Notes: generated by a model not told the origin, from the sequence alone. A stretch of DNA of 64,000 nt from Oasisia sp. SBJ-2009 (GCA_964017155.1 OZ024861.1:14909389-14973388), one strand, 5' to 3'; positions 1-11,516 are shown, numbered from the stretch's first letter. Made by a program: numbers and translations.

Positions 1-338
1 AGAAGTTCCCTTCACTGTGTTGGCAATCTACTCTCTGCGATCTGGAACTCTAAAATGTCTTAACGGCGACGCCACGAGGGCTGTATGCAGGCTGCGCATA
101 GATGTATCTGAAGCATTATATGCCATTCCATGCGATAAAAGACGTTCGTTCGCATACAGTCTAGATTTACTCTGTAGTGTAATACGCTTTGTAGGACGTA
201 CAATGTGTGTAGCTAGCTCAACATCAATGATTATATGATGCGACCATTGCCTGTTAGTTGCTTTGTGGTTTCGTTTTCATATTGAACTGGCGACATGTCT
301 GCTCTTTGGTTTCAGGTCTTCCTATTTGAGACCGACGT
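1..338 (+). repeat. U0, partial unit (right end), family A
   Basis: This is the last 338 bp of a unit cut by the window edge. It carries the family-A base T at 56 (B units have C). It ends in a pyrimidine-rich stretch and CAG (about 301-315) just before the next unit. Confidence 0.95.
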
Positions 339-658
339 GTGAGCGACACAGACCGTCTGAGAATGAGACGCGCGAGTAGTGATGACCCCCACGCATGTCT
401 AGTATATCACTTCGTAGTTGTCTGGGTAGTTTGGAACAACCCTTGGTTTCTCGTATGGCTCTTCGCCATCGCTGTTATGTCTAGCCGTTGGCGTTACCTG
501 TTTGTCGGCACAGCGCTCATGACACGGCCAAAGAGCTGGCCTGTTGGCACTGATCACTGTAGCATATGCTATTGTTTCCAAGGCAATGTAACAACATATG
601 CATTCGAACTCCGTCACTACCTAGATACAAATCTGCGTGCCGAGATATGTGTGACTGC

Positions 659-664
659 AATAAA
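659..664 (+). other. AATAAA, possible polyadenylation hexamer (representative, U1)
   Basis: AATAAA on the plus strand occurs at this place in every unit. If transcripts start at the promoter-like patch of one unit and read rightward, this hexamer in the next unit would lie about 1.3 kb downstream. A second AATAAA arises near the right third of many B units (for example 39204) through an A/T change. The hexamer is common by chance, so support is weak. Confidence 0.15.
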
Positions 665-1222
665 TATGGGTCTCAAAACATAGAATGATCTCTACACTTG
701 TCTTTGAAGGAAGACATGTCAAATGCGTACCCTTGAGTTACACTATTGCAAAGAAAGAGGCACTTGTGTAGGTAGCCTTGGCATGCTGATTCGTAAGTAT
801 GCTGTTTCCAGTCGAGATGAATGCGTTGTGCTTGGTGTCATGACGGTCAAAGAATCATCTACTCACCTGTATTGAGTGGGTGTATGTGTACAAGCGATAA
901 TGTGTGTGGCATTCGCCGCGCGAATGGTGCTTATGCATATCAGTTTTAATATACTTTCCGCGGTGCGATCCCGGTCTCTTACACAAGTTTCGTTTCATGT
1001 GCATTATTTTGCATCATATTTTGACATTGCGTATCTTGAAATACATCGTATAGCGTGAACAATAGCTCGATCAATCGTCTGAGTAAAACGTTTCGATTGT
1101 GAGAACTGCAACATCAAAACTAATGTCCACTCGCACTAGCTGTGATATATGTATCGATGTCATGCTATCATTGATTTGATTCTCCCAGTGACCGGCCTAC
1201 ATTATCATCTACCTCAACATGT

Positions 1223-1230
1223 TATATAAA
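1223..1230 (+). promoter_or_regulatory. TATATAAA motif before a short A run (representative, U1)
   Basis: TATATAAA fits a TATA box and is followed by a length-variable A run. It lies about 345 bp upstream of the ATG/YY1 patch, too far to position a start there. In U26-U29 it has mutated to TATATACA. I regard a real TATA box as unlikely, but an upstream start for another transcript cannot be excluded. Confidence 0.15.
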
Positions 1231-1343
1231 AAAAATAACTTGATAAAAACAACGATTCACCCACTGTCGAATGACTGTTCCGCGTCGCCAATCTTCACAT
1301 CATCTGGCCTGGGCGGTCAGTAATGCTGCCAGAAGTATTCGGC

Positions 1344-1349
1344 CACGTG
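1344..1349. promoter_or_regulatory. CACGTG E-box (representative, U1)
   Basis: A perfect CACGTG palindrome about 260 bp upstream of the CRE, present in every unit I checked. bHLH factors such as the Myc/USF class bind this core. A six-base motif is weak evidence alone, but it is retained in both families. Confidence 0.2.
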
Positions 1350-1481
1350 TCGCTTTATCTTCACCGGGCGCAGACACCTGAGAAAAAACATTAAAACAGC
1401 GTTACAATGTGCACGGTGTCTAACAAAATTGAAAACAGCAGGCTCAATGCTTACATATGTCCACATTCGTTCACCCCACTG

Positions 1482-1514
1482 GCGTCAAAGACGCAAATCC
1501 CACCGCGATGCGGT
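1482..1514 (+). other. Two adjacent perfect 5-bp hairpins (representative, U1)
   Basis: GCGTC-AAA-GACGC (1482-1494) and ACCGC-GAT-GCGGT (1502-1514) are perfect inverted repeats separated by seven bases. Family B units gain a third, CTGGC-N7-GCCAG, about 25 bp further on (14952-14968 in U7). Family A lacks the TG needed for that third stem. U26, U28 and U29 change both hairpins (GAAGC, CCGCCATGCGG) without compensating bases. That argues against strict RNA structure conservation. Confidence 0.3.
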
Positions 1515-1570
1515 CGAGATTACACTAAAGAAACGCATCTGTCGCCAGCATTCGGCTGCGCGGCAAAGTA

Positions 1571-1675
1571 ATGGCGGCAAACCGGAAGACGCGCCACAAC
1601 AATACCGTGACGTCACGACATTACGGCAGACGTGCCATTTTCGTTCCCGGCGACGTCAAATTTCAAGATGGCGAC
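1571..1675 (+). promoter_or_regulatory. Promoter-like patch: ETS, CRE palindrome and YY1-type motifs (representative, U1)
   Basis: Within 105 bp lie TAATGGCGGC (YY1-like, about 1569-1578), CCGGAAG (ETS core, 1582-1588), CGTGACGTCACG (perfect 12-bp palindrome holding the full CRE TGACGTCA at 1608-1615), a second CGACGTCA (1651-1658) and AAGATGGCGAC (YY1-like, 1665-1675). The patch is CpG-dense. It recurs at the same place in all 28 units that span it, with the CRE intact in each; cores start at 3823, 6064, 8305, 10546, 12788 and so on to 61861. These motif families cluster at TATA-less animal promoters, and the YY1-type motif usually lies just downstream of the start site on the sense strand, which would imply plus-strand transcription. 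Transcription is inferred, not shown. Confidence 0.45.
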
Positions 1676-1755
1676 GCCTTTGATCTAAGCAAACTGGGAG
1701 GGGAGGCGCTTTCTTCCACGTTTACTTCGTTCTTTCAATGTTTTACTTGCGCTAG

Positions 1756-1771
1756 CTTATTTCGCAATAAG
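1756..1771. other. 6-bp inverted repeat with TCGC loop (representative, U1)
   Basis: CTTATT-TCGC-AATAAG is a perfect 6-bp stem, present in every unit except that U6, U9 and U12 carry a change just upstream (GCTACC for GCTAGC). It lies about 50 bp right of the poly-G tract. No T run follows, so it is not a bacterial-style terminator. Function unknown. Confidence 0.25.
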
Positions 1772-1835
1772 GTACACACATAGGACTAGAGTTGTATTAT
1801 GGTACGACGGCCTGTGCGACATTCGGGTACTTTTT

Positions 1836-2168
1836 ATGCACGATGCAAGTCAATGTGCGTGGCGTATAACACCGATTAGATTCAACAATGCCAGACTCTC
1901 TCCATTGATTTTTAGACCAAATATATCAGGCCTGCTGCGTCCGCGCGTATTAAGACCACTGCACTACCCTACCCGCGCCTCTTGTAATGAAGTTTCAAAC
2001 CTAGGAGCAATTGAGGTTGGCTTGCATTCTGCGCAAGTGCCTAATTCTTGTCGGAAATGGAACAGAATATTCATATTCGTGTTCTCATTCACAGTACACT
2101 GTATATGGTGCATACCACTCTTCGATGAGTTGTCTCAAAGTCTCAAGCAGCTTTCCACCTATGCCTAG
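1836..2168 (+). other. 110-codon ATG open frame, recurrent (representative), probably not coding
   Basis: ATG start about 130 bp right of the poly-G tract, ending in TAG within CCTAGG. The ATG is ATT in U18, U19 and U21. In units with a suitable G count the frame fuses with the upstream frame (247 codons in U10, U23 and U27). The composition shows no signal peptide or domain I recognise. Substitutions such as Ser/Ile, Ile/Asn, Gln/Lys and Arg/Lys accumulate freely. Confidence 0.15.
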
Positions 2169-2478
2169 GCAAACAAACGTTTGGACAGTATCTAATTTCA
2201 CATTCGTACTGCTGAGCTTCAAACTACTACACTCAACGACAGAAGTTCCCTTCACTGTGTTGGCAATCTACTCTCTGCGATCTGGAACTCTAAAATGTCT
2301 TAACGGCGACGCCACGAGGGCTGTATGCAGGCTGCGCATAGATGTATCTGAAGCATTATATGCCATTCCATGCGATAAAAGACGTTCGTTCGCATACAGT
2401 CTAGATTTACTCTGTAGTGTAATACGCTTTGTAGGACGTACAATGTGTGTAGCTAGCTCAACATCAATGATTATATGA
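2011..2478 (+). other. 155-codon open frame, recurrent (representative), probably not coding
   Basis: The frame is open in most units but starts only at TTG, and overlaps the last 50 codons of another plus-strand frame (1836-2168). Most of the between-unit substitutions I tallied change the residue (for example Leu/Ile, Thr/Ile, Cys/Arg, Arg/His, Asp/Asn, Asp/His, Tyr/Cys, Phe/Tyr), with only a handful silent. That is about what unconstrained DNA gives. U23 carries a TGA at 51367. No recognisable family. Confidence 0.15.
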
Positions 2479-2578
2479 TGCGACCATTGCCTGTTAGTTG
2501 CTTTGTGGTTTCGTTTTCATATTGAACTGGCGACATGTCTGCTCTTTGGTTTCAGGTCTTCCTATTTGAGACCGACGT

Positions 2579-4793
2579 GTGAGCGACACAGACCGTCTGA
2601 GAATGAGACGCGCGAGTAGTGATGAACCCCACGCATGTCTAGTATATCACTTCGTAGTTGGTTTCTCGTATGGCTCTTCGCCATCGCTGTTATGTCTAGC
2701 CGTTGGCGTTACCTGTTTGTCGGCACAGCGCTCATGACACGGCCAAAGAGCTGGCCTGTTGGCACTGATCACTGTAGCATATGCTATTGTTTCCAAGGCA
2801 ATGTAACAACATATGCATTCGAACTCCGTCACTACCTAGATACAAATCTGCGTGCCGAGATATGTGTGACTGCAATAAATATGGGTCTCAAAACATAGAA
2901 TGATCTCTACACTTGTCTTTGAAGGAAGACATGTCAAATGCGTACCCTTGAGTTACACTATTGCAAAGAAAGAGGCACTTGTGTAGGTAGCCTTGGCATG
3001 CTGATTCGTAAGTATGCTGTTTCCAGTCGAGATGAATGCGTTGTGCTTGGTGTCATGACGGTCAAAGAATCATCTACTCACCTGTATTGAGTGGGTGTAT
3101 GTGTACAAGCGATAATGTGTGTGGCATTCGCCGCGCGAATGGTGCTTATGCATATCAGTTTTAATATACTTTCCGCGGTGCGATCCCGGTCTCTTACACA
3201 AGTTTCGTTTCATGTGCATTATTTTGCATCATATTTTGACATTGCGTATCTTGAAATACATCGTATAGCGTGAACAACAGCTCGATCAATCGTCTGAGTA
3301 AAACGTTTCGATTGTGAGAACTGCAACATCAAAACTAATGTCCACTCGCACTAGCTGTGATATATGTAACGATGTCATGCTATCATTGATTTGATTCTCC
3401 CAGTGACCGGCCTACATTATCATCTACCTCAACATGTTATATAAAAAAAATAACTTGATAAAAACAACGATTCACCCACTGTCGAATGACTGTTCCGCGT
3501 CGCCAATCTTCACATCATCGGGCCTGGTCGGTCAGTAATGCTGCCAGAAGTATTCGGCCACGTGTCGCTTTATCTTCACCGGGCGCAGACACCTGAGAAA
3601 AAACATTAAAACAGCGTTACAATGTGCACGGTGTCTAACAAAATTGAAAACAGCAGGCTCAATGCTTACATATGTCCACAGTCCTTCACCGCACTGGCGT
3701 CAAAGACGCAAATCCCACCGCGATGCGGTCGAGATTACACTAAAGAAACGCATATGTCGCCAGCATTCGGCTGCGCGGCAAAGTAATGGCGGCAAACCGG
3801 AAGACGCGCCACAACAATACCGTGACGTCACGACATTACGGCAGACGTGCCATTTTCGTTCCCGGCGACGTCAAATTTCAAGATGGCGACGCCTTTGATC
3901 TAAGCAAACTGGGAGGGGAGGCGCTTTCTTCCACGTTTACTTCGTTCTTTCAATGTTTTACTTGCGCTAGCTTATTTCGCAATAAGGTACACACATAGGA
4001 CACCAGTTGTATTATGGTACGACGGCCTGTGCGACATTCGGGTACTTTGTATGCATGATGCAATTCAATGTGCGTGGCGTATAACACCGATTAGATTCAA
4101 CAATGCCAGACTCTCTCCTTTGAATTTTAGACCAAATATATCAGGCCTGCTGCGTCCGCGCGTATTAAGACCACTGCACTACCCTACCCGCGCCTCTTGT
4201 AATGAAGTTTCAAACCTAGGAGCAATTGAGGTTGGCTTGCATTCTGCGCAAGTGCCTAATTCTTGTCGGAAATGGAACAGAATATTCATATTCGTGTTCT
4301 CATTCACAGTACACTGTATATGGTGCATACCACTCTTCGATGAGTTGTCTAAAAGTCTCAAGCAGCTTTCCACCTATGCCTAGGCAAACAAACGTTTGGA
4401 CAGTATCTAATTTCACATTCGTACTGCTGAGCTTCAAACTACTACACTCAACGACAGAAGTTCCCTTCACTGTGTTGGCAATCTACTCTCTGCGATCTGG
4501 AACTCTAAAATGTCTTAACGGCGACGCCACGAGGGCTGTATGCAGGCTGCGCATAGATGTATCTGAAGCATTATATGCCATTCCATGCGATAAAAGACGT
4601 TCGTTCGCATACAGTCTATATTTACTCTGTAGTGTAATACGCTTTGTAGGACGTACAATGTGTGTAGCTAGCTCAACATCAATGATTATTTGATGCGACC
4701 ATTGCCTGTTAGTTGCTTTGTGGTTTCGTTTTCATATTGAACTGGCGACATGTCTGCTCTTTGGTTTCAGGTCTTCCTATTTGAGACCGACGT
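2579..4793 (+). repeat. U2, family A unit with a 25-bp deletion, 2,215 bp
   Basis: Compared with all other units, 25 bp are missing at 2660/2661. The missing stretch ends in the same TTG that precedes it, so short homology may have mediated the loss. CRE core at 3823. The unit shares private variants near 3680-3755 with distant U11, and shares CAATTCAATG (about 4061) and an altered block near 4120 with its neighbour U3. Confidence 0.97.
2660..2661. other. 25-bp deletion scar unique to U2
   Basis: GTAGTTG is joined directly to GTTTCTCG. The 25 bases present in all other units, ending CCCTTG, are absent. TTG occurs at both ends of the lost piece, consistent with slippage or microhomology repair. 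The loss shifts the local open frames. Confidence 0.9.
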
Positions 4794-7034
4794 GTGAGCG
4801 ACACAGACCGTCTGAGAATGAGACGCGCGAGTAGTGATGAACCCCACGCATGTCTAGTATATCACTTCGTAGTTGTCTGGGTAGTTTGGAACAACCCTTG
4901 GTTTCTCGTATGGCTCTTCGCCATCGCTGTTATGTCTAGCCGTTGGCGTTACCTGTTTGTCGGCACAGCGCTCATGACACGGCCAAAGAGCTGGCCTGTT
5001 GGCACTGATCACTGTAGCATATGCTATTGTTTCCAAGGCAATGTAACAACATATGCATTCGAACTCCGTCACTACCTAGATACAAATCTGCGTGCCGAGA
5101 TATGTGTGACTGCAATAAATATGGGTCTCAAAACATCGAATGATCTCTACACTTGTCTTTGAAGGAAGACATGTCAAATGCGTACCCTTGAGTTACACTA
5201 TTGCAAAGAAAGAGGCACTTGTGTAGGTAGCCTTGGCATGCTGATTCGTAAGTATGCTGTTTCCAGTCGAGATGAATGCGTTGTGCTTGGTGTCATGACG
5301 GTCAAAGAATCATCTACTCACCTGTATTGGGTGGGTGTATGTGTACAAGCGATAATGTGTGTGGCATTCGCCGCGCGAATGGTGCTTATGCATATCAGTT
5401 TTAATATACTTTCCGCGGTGCGATCCCGGTCTCTTACACAAGTTTCGTTTCATGTGCATTATTTTGCATCATATTTTGACATTGCGTATCTTGAAATACA
5501 TCGTATAGCGTGAACAATAGCTCGATCAATCGTCTGAGTAAAACGTTTCGATTGTGAGAACTGCAACATCAAAACTAATGTCCACTCGCACTAGCTGTGA
5601 TATATGTATCGATGTCATGCTATCATTGATTTGATTCTCCCAGTGACCGGCCTACATTATCATCTACCTCAACATGTTATATAAAAAAAAATAACTTGAT
5701 AAGAACAACGATTCACCCACTGTCGAATGACTGTTCCGCGTCGCCAATCTTCACATCATCGGGCCTGGTCGGTCAGTAATGCTGCCAGAAGTATTCGGCC
5801 ACGTGTCGCTTTATCTTCACCGGGCGCAGACACCTGAGAAAAAACATTAAAACAGCGTTACAATGTGCACGGTGTCTAACAAAATTGAAAACAGCAGGCT
5901 CAATGCTTACATATGTCCACATTCCTTCACCCCACTGGCGTCAAAGACGCAAATCCCACCGCGATGCGGTCGAGATTACACTAAAGAAACGCATCTGTCG
6001 CCAGCATTCGGCTGCGCGGCAAAGTAATGGCGGCAAACCGGAAGACGCGCCACAACAATACCGTGACGTCACGACATTACGGCAGACGTGCCATTTTCGT
6101 TCCCGGCGACGTCAAATTTCAAGATGGCGACGCCTTTGATCTAAGCAAACTGGGAGGGGAGGCGCTTTCTTCCACGTTTACTTCGTTCTTTCAATGTTTT
6201 ACTTGCGCTAGCTTATTTCGCAATAAGGTACACACATAGGACACCAGTTGTATTATGGTACGACGGCCTGTGCGACATTCGGGTACTTTGTATGCATGAT
6301 GCAATTCAATGTGCGTGGCGTATAACACCGATTAGATTCAACAATGCCAGACTCTCTCCTTTGAATTTTAGACCAAATATATCAGGCCTGCTGCGTCCGC
6401 GCGTATTAAGACCACTGCACTACCCTACCCGCGCCTCTTGTAATGAAGTTTCAAACCTAGGAGCAATTGAGGTTGGCTTGCATTCTGCGCAAGTGCCTAA
6501 TTCTTGTCGGAAATGGAACAGAATATTCATATTCGTGTTCTCATTCACAGTACACTGTATATGGTGCATACCACTCTTCGATGAGTTGTCTAAAAGTCTC
6601 AAGCAGCTTTCCACCTATGCCTAGGCAAACAAACGTTTGGACAGTATCTAATTTCACATTCGTACTGCTGAGCTTCAAACTACTACACTCAACGACAGAA
6701 GTTCCCTTCACTGTGTTGGCAATCTACTCTCTGCGATCTGGAACTCTAAAATGTCTTAACGGCGACGCCACGAGGGCTGTATGCAGGCTGCGCATAGATG
6801 TATCTGAAGCATTATATGCCATTCCATGCGATAAAAGACGTTCGTTCGCATACAGTCTATATTTACTCTGTAGTGTAATACGCTTTGTAGGACGTACAAT
6901 GTGTGTAGCTAGCTCAACATCAATGATTATTTGATGCGACCATTGCCTGTTAGTTGCTTTGTGGTTTCGTTTTCATATTGAACTGGCGACATGTCTGCTC
7001 TTTGGTTTCAGGTCTTCCTATTTGAGACCGACGT
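4794..7034 (+). repeat. U3, family A unit, 2,241 bp
   Basis: A unit with CRE core at 6064. The A run after TATAT is one base longer than in U1, and AAGAAC follows it (about 5701), a variant shared with U4, U5 and the right part of U8. TGG replaces TGA at about 5328, joining two short frames. The right part matches U2, not U1 or U4. Confidence 0.97.
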
Positions 7035-9275
7035 GTGAGCGACACAGACCGTCTGAGAATGAGACGCGCGAGTAGTGATGAACCCCACGCATGTCTAGTA
7101 TATCACTTCGTAGTTGACTGGGTAGTTTGGAACAACCCTTGGTTTCTCGTATGGCTCTTCGCCATCGCTGTTATGTCTAGCCGTTGGCGTTACCTGTTTG
7201 TCGGCACAGCGCTCATGACACGGCCAAAGAGCTGGCCTGTTGGCACTGATCACTGTAGCATATGCTATTGTTTCCAAGGCAATGTAACAACATATGCATT
7301 CGAACTCCGTCACTACCTAGATACAAATCTGCGTGCCGAGATATGTGTGACTGCAATAAATATGGGTCTCAAAACATCGAATGATCTCTACACTTGTCTT
7401 TGAAGGAAGACATGTCAAATGCGTACCCTTGAGTTACACTATTGCAAAGAAAGAGGCACTTGTGTAGGTAGCCTTGGCATGCTGATTCGTAAGTATGCTG
7501 TTTCCAGTCGAGATGAATGCGTTGTGCTTGGTGTCATGACGGTCAAAGAATCATCTACTCACCTGTATTGGGTGGGTGTATGTGTACAAGCGATAATGTG
7601 TGTGGCATTCGCCGCGCGAATGGTGCTTATGCATATCAGTTTTAATATACTTTCCGCGGTGCGATCCCGGTCTCTTACACAAGTTTCGTTTCATGTGCAT
7701 TATTTTGCATCATATTTTGACATTGCGTATCTTGAAATACATCGTATAGCGTGAACAATAGCTCGATCAATCGTCTGAGTAAAACGTTTCGATTGTGAGA
7801 ACTGCAACATCAAAACTAATGTCCACTCGCACTAGCTGTGATATATGTATCGATGTCATGCTATCATTGATTTGATTCTCCCAGTGACCGGCCTACATTA
7901 TCATCTACCTCAACATGTTATATAAAAAAAAATAACTTGATAAGAACAACGATTCACCCACTGTCGAATGACTGTTCCGCGTCGCCAATCTTCACATCAT
8001 CGGGCCTGGTCGGTCAGTAATGCTGCCAGAAGTATTCGGCCACGTGTCGCTTTATCTTCACCGGGCGCAGACACCTGAGAAAAAACATTAAAACAGCGTT
8101 ACAATGTGCACGGTGTCTAACAAAATTGAAAACAGCAGGCTCAATGCTTACATATGTCCACATTCCTTCACCCCACTGGCGTCAAAGACGCAAATCCCAC
8201 CGCGATGCGGTCGAGATTACACTAAAGAAACGCATCTGTCGCCAGCATTCGGCTGCGCGGCAAAGTAATGGCGGCAAACCGGAAGACGCGCCACAACAAT
8301 ACCGTGACGTCACGACATTACGGCAGACGTGCCATTTTCGTTCCCGGCGACGTCAAATTTCAAGATGGCGACGCCTTTGATCTAAGCAAACTGGGAGGGG
8401 AGGCGCTTTCTTCCACGTTTACTTCGTTCTTTCAATGTTTTACTTGCGCTAGCTTATTTCGCAATAAGGTACACACATAGGACTAGAGTTGTATTATGGT
8501 ACGACGGCCTGTGCGACATTCGGGTACTTTTTATGCACGATGCAAGTCAATGTGCGTGGCGTATAACACCGATTAGATTCAACAATGCCAGACTCTCTCC
8601 ATTGATTTTTAGACCAAATATATCAGGCCTGCTGCGTCCGCGCGTATTAAGACCACTGCACTACCCTACCCGCGCCTCTTGTAATGAAGTTTCAAACCTA
8701 GGAGCAATTGAGGTTGGCTTGCATTCTGCGCAAGTGCCTAATTCTTGTCGGAAATGGAACAGAATATTCATATTCGTGTTCTCATTCACAGTACACTGTA
8801 TATGGTGCATACCACTCTTCGATGAGTTGTCTCAAAGTCTCAAGCAGCTTTCCACCTATGCCTAGGCAAACAAACGTTTGGACAGTATCTAATTTCACAT
8901 TCGTACTGCTGAGCTTCAAACTACTACACTCAACGACAGAAGTTCCCTTCACTGTGTTGGCAATCTACTCTCTGCGATCTGGAACTCTAAAATGTCTTAA
9001 CGGCGACGCCACGAGGGCTGTATGCAGGCTGCGCATAGATGTATCTGAAGCATTATATGCCATTCCATGCGATAAAAGACGTTCGTTCGCATACAGTCTA
9101 GATTTACTCTGTAGTGTAATACGCTTTGTAGGACGTACAATGTGTGTAGCTAGCTCAACATCAATGATTATATGATGCGACCATTGCCTGTTAGTTGCTT
9201 TGTGGTTTCGTTTTCATATTGAACTGGCGACATGTCTGCTCTTTGGTTTCAGGTCTTCCTATTTGAGACCGACGT
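7035..9275 (+). repeat. U4, family A unit, 2,241 bp
   Basis: A unit with CRE core at 8305. A private T-to-A change at about 7117 alters one codon of the 122-codon frame. The right part has returned to the U1-like sequence (ATGCACGATGCAAGTC at about 8533), so U2-U3 form a local variant pair between U1 and U4. Confidence 0.97.
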
Positions 9276-11516
9276 GTGAGCGACACAGACCGTCTGAGAA
9301 TGAGACGCGCGTGTAGTGATGAACCCCACGCATGTCTAGTATATCACTTCGTAGTTGTCTGGGTAGTTTGGAACAACCCTTGGTTTCTCGTATGGCTCTT
9401 CGCCATCGCTGTTATGTCTAGCCGTTGGCGTTACCTGTTTGTCGGCACAGCGCTCATGACACGGCCAAAGAGCTGGCCTGTTGGCACTGATCACTGTAGC
9501 ATATGCTATTGTTTCCAAGGCAATGTAACAACATATGCATTCGAACTCCGTCACTACCTAGATACAAATCTGCGTGCCGAGATATGTGTGACTGCAATAA
9601 ATATGGGTCTCAAAACATCGAATGATCTCTACACTTGTCTTTGAAGGAAGACATGTCAAATGCGTACCCTTGAGTTACACTATTGCAAAGAAAGAGGCAC
9701 TTGTGTAGGTAGCCTTGGCATGCTGATTCGTAAGTATGCTGTTTCCAGTCGAGATGAATGCGTTGTGCTTGGTGTCATGACGGTCAAAGAATCATCTACT
9801 CACCTGTATTGGGTGGGTGTATGTGTACAAGCGATAATGTGTGTGGCATTCGCCGCGCGAATGGTGCTTATGCATATCAGTTTTAATATACTTTCCGCGG
9901 TGCGATCCCGGTCTCTTACACAAGTTTCGTTTCATGTGCATTATTTTGCATCATATTTTGACATTGCGTATCTTGAAATACATCGTATAGCGTGAACAAT
10001 AGCTCGATCAATCGTCTGAGTAAAACGTTTCGATTGTGAGAACTGCAACATCAAAACTAATGTCCACTCGCACTAGCTGTGATATATGTATCGATGTCAT
10101 GCTATCATTGATTTGATTCTCCCAGTGACCGGCCTACATTATCATCTACCTCAACATGTTATATAAAAAAAAATAACTTGATAAGAACAACGATTCACCC
10201 ACTGTCGAATGACTGTTCCGCGTCGCCAATCTTCACATCATCGGGCCTGGTCGGTCAGTAATGCTGCCAGAAGTATTCGGCCACGTGTCGCTTTATCTTC
10301 ACCGGGCGCAGACACCTGAGAAAAAACATTAAAACAGCGTTACAATGTGCACGGTGTCTAACAAAATTGAAAACAGCAGGCTCAATGCTTACATATGTCC
10401 ACATTCCTTCACCCCACTGGCGTCAAAGACGCAAATCCCACCGCGATGCGGTCGAGATTACACTAAAGAAACGCATCTGTCGCCAGCATTCGGCTGCGCG
10501 GCAAAGTAATGGCGGCAAACCGGAAGACGCGCCACAACAATACCGTGACGTCACGACATTACGGCAGACGTGCCATTTTCGTTCCCGGCGACGTCAAATT
10601 TCAAGATGGCGACGCCTTTGATCTAAGCAAACTGGGAGGGGAGGCGCTTTCTTCCACGTTTACTTCGTTCTTTCAATGTTTTACTTGCGCTAGCTTATTT
10701 CGCAATAAGGTACACACATAGGACTAGAGTTGTATTATGGTACGACGGCCTGTGCGACATTCGGGTACTTTTTATGCACGATGCAAGTCAATGTGCGTGG
10801 CGTATAACACCGATTAGATTCAACAATGCCAGACTCTCTCCATTGATTTTTAGACCAAATATATCAGGCCTGCTGCGTCCGCGCGTATTAAGACCACTGC
10901 ACTACCCTACCCGCGCCTCTTGTAATGAAGTTTCAAACCTAGGAGCAATTGAGGTTGGCTTGCATTCTGCGCAAGTGCCTAATTCTTGTCGGAAATGGAA
11001 CAGAATATTCATATTCGTGTTCTCATTCACAGTACACTGTATATGGTGCATACCACTCTTCGATGAGTTGTCTCAAAGTCTCAAGCAGCTTTCCACCTAT
11101 GCCTAGGCAAACAAACGTTTGGACAGTATCTAATTTCACATTCGTACTGCTGAGCTTCAAACTACTACACTCAACGACAGAAGTTCCCTTCACTGTGTTG
11201 GCAATCTACTCTCTGCGATCTGGAACTCTAAAATGTCTTAACGGCGACGCCACGAGGGCTGTATGCAGGCTGCGCATAGATGTATCTGAAGCATTATATG
11301 CCATTCCATGCGATAAAAGACGTTCGTTCGCATACAGTCTAGATTTACTCTGTAGTGTAATACGCTTTGTAGGACGTACAATGTGTGTAGCTAGCTCAAC
11401 ATCAATGATTATATGATGCGACCATTGCCTGTTAGTTGCTTTGTGGTTTCGTTTTCATATTGAACTGGCGACATGTCTGCTCTTTGGTTTCAGGTCTTCC
11501 TATTTGAGACCGACGT
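9276..11516 (+). repeat. U5, family A unit, 2,241 bp
   Basis: A unit with CRE core at 10546. It carries CGCGTGTAG near 9308 where most units have CGCGAGTAG; U6 and U9 share this. Position 10033 in this unit is the left end of the 6,435-bp duplicated segment. Confidence 0.97.

Larger units (their letters stand above)
1571..1783 (+). other. ATG frame starting inside the promoter-like patch (representative), 70 codons
   Basis: ATGGCGGC at 1571 is both the YY1-like motif and a fair translation start context. The frame is basic in its first 30 codons. Across both families the first 40 codons barely vary, but TAA interrupts it in U20 and U22. AAG|GTACAC at about 1769-1777 could serve as a splice donor. 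A short first exon is conceivable, but the base conservation is as easily explained by the CRE/ETS/YY1 sites. Confidence 0.15.
339..2578 (+). repeat. U1, family A unit, 2,240 bp
   Basis: Full A unit with the interrupted G tract (GGGAGGGGAGG, about 1696-1706) and a CRE palindrome core at 1608. Private changes include GACCCCC at 384-390 and two changes in the CGGGCCTGG motif near 1304-1313. An in-frame TAG at 681 shortens the 122-codon frame to 114 codons, as in U2 and U26. Confidence 0.97.

Noticed and set aside
399..617. Recurrent 72-codon minus-strand frame, present in nearly every unit
   Set aside because: It starts at GTG, lies antisense within the plus-strand 122-codon frame, and changes only as a mirror of that frame. 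No domain is visible, so it is a shadow frame.
596..620. Minus-strand GAGTTCGAATGC resembles a tRNA T-loop (B box)
   Set aside because: No matching A box, acceptor stem or anticodon arm can be drawn around it on the minus strand.
1302..1318. TCGGGCCTGGT in most units resembles the internal control region of 5S rRNA genes
   Set aside because: Only about 11 bases match. The other 5S boxes are absent, and the motif is altered in U1 and in U14-U17. Chance is the simplest explanation.
1640..1655. TTCGTTCCCGGCG considered as a CENP-B box or E2F site
   Set aside because: Spacing and core bases do not match the CENP-B box, and the E2F core is imperfect. I did not call either.
1912..1926. GATTTTTAGA resembles an Sm-protein binding site of snRNA or spliced-leader RNA
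   Set aside because: There is no flanking 3' stem-loop or snRNA-like 5' region, and U2 and U3 carry a different sequence at this place.
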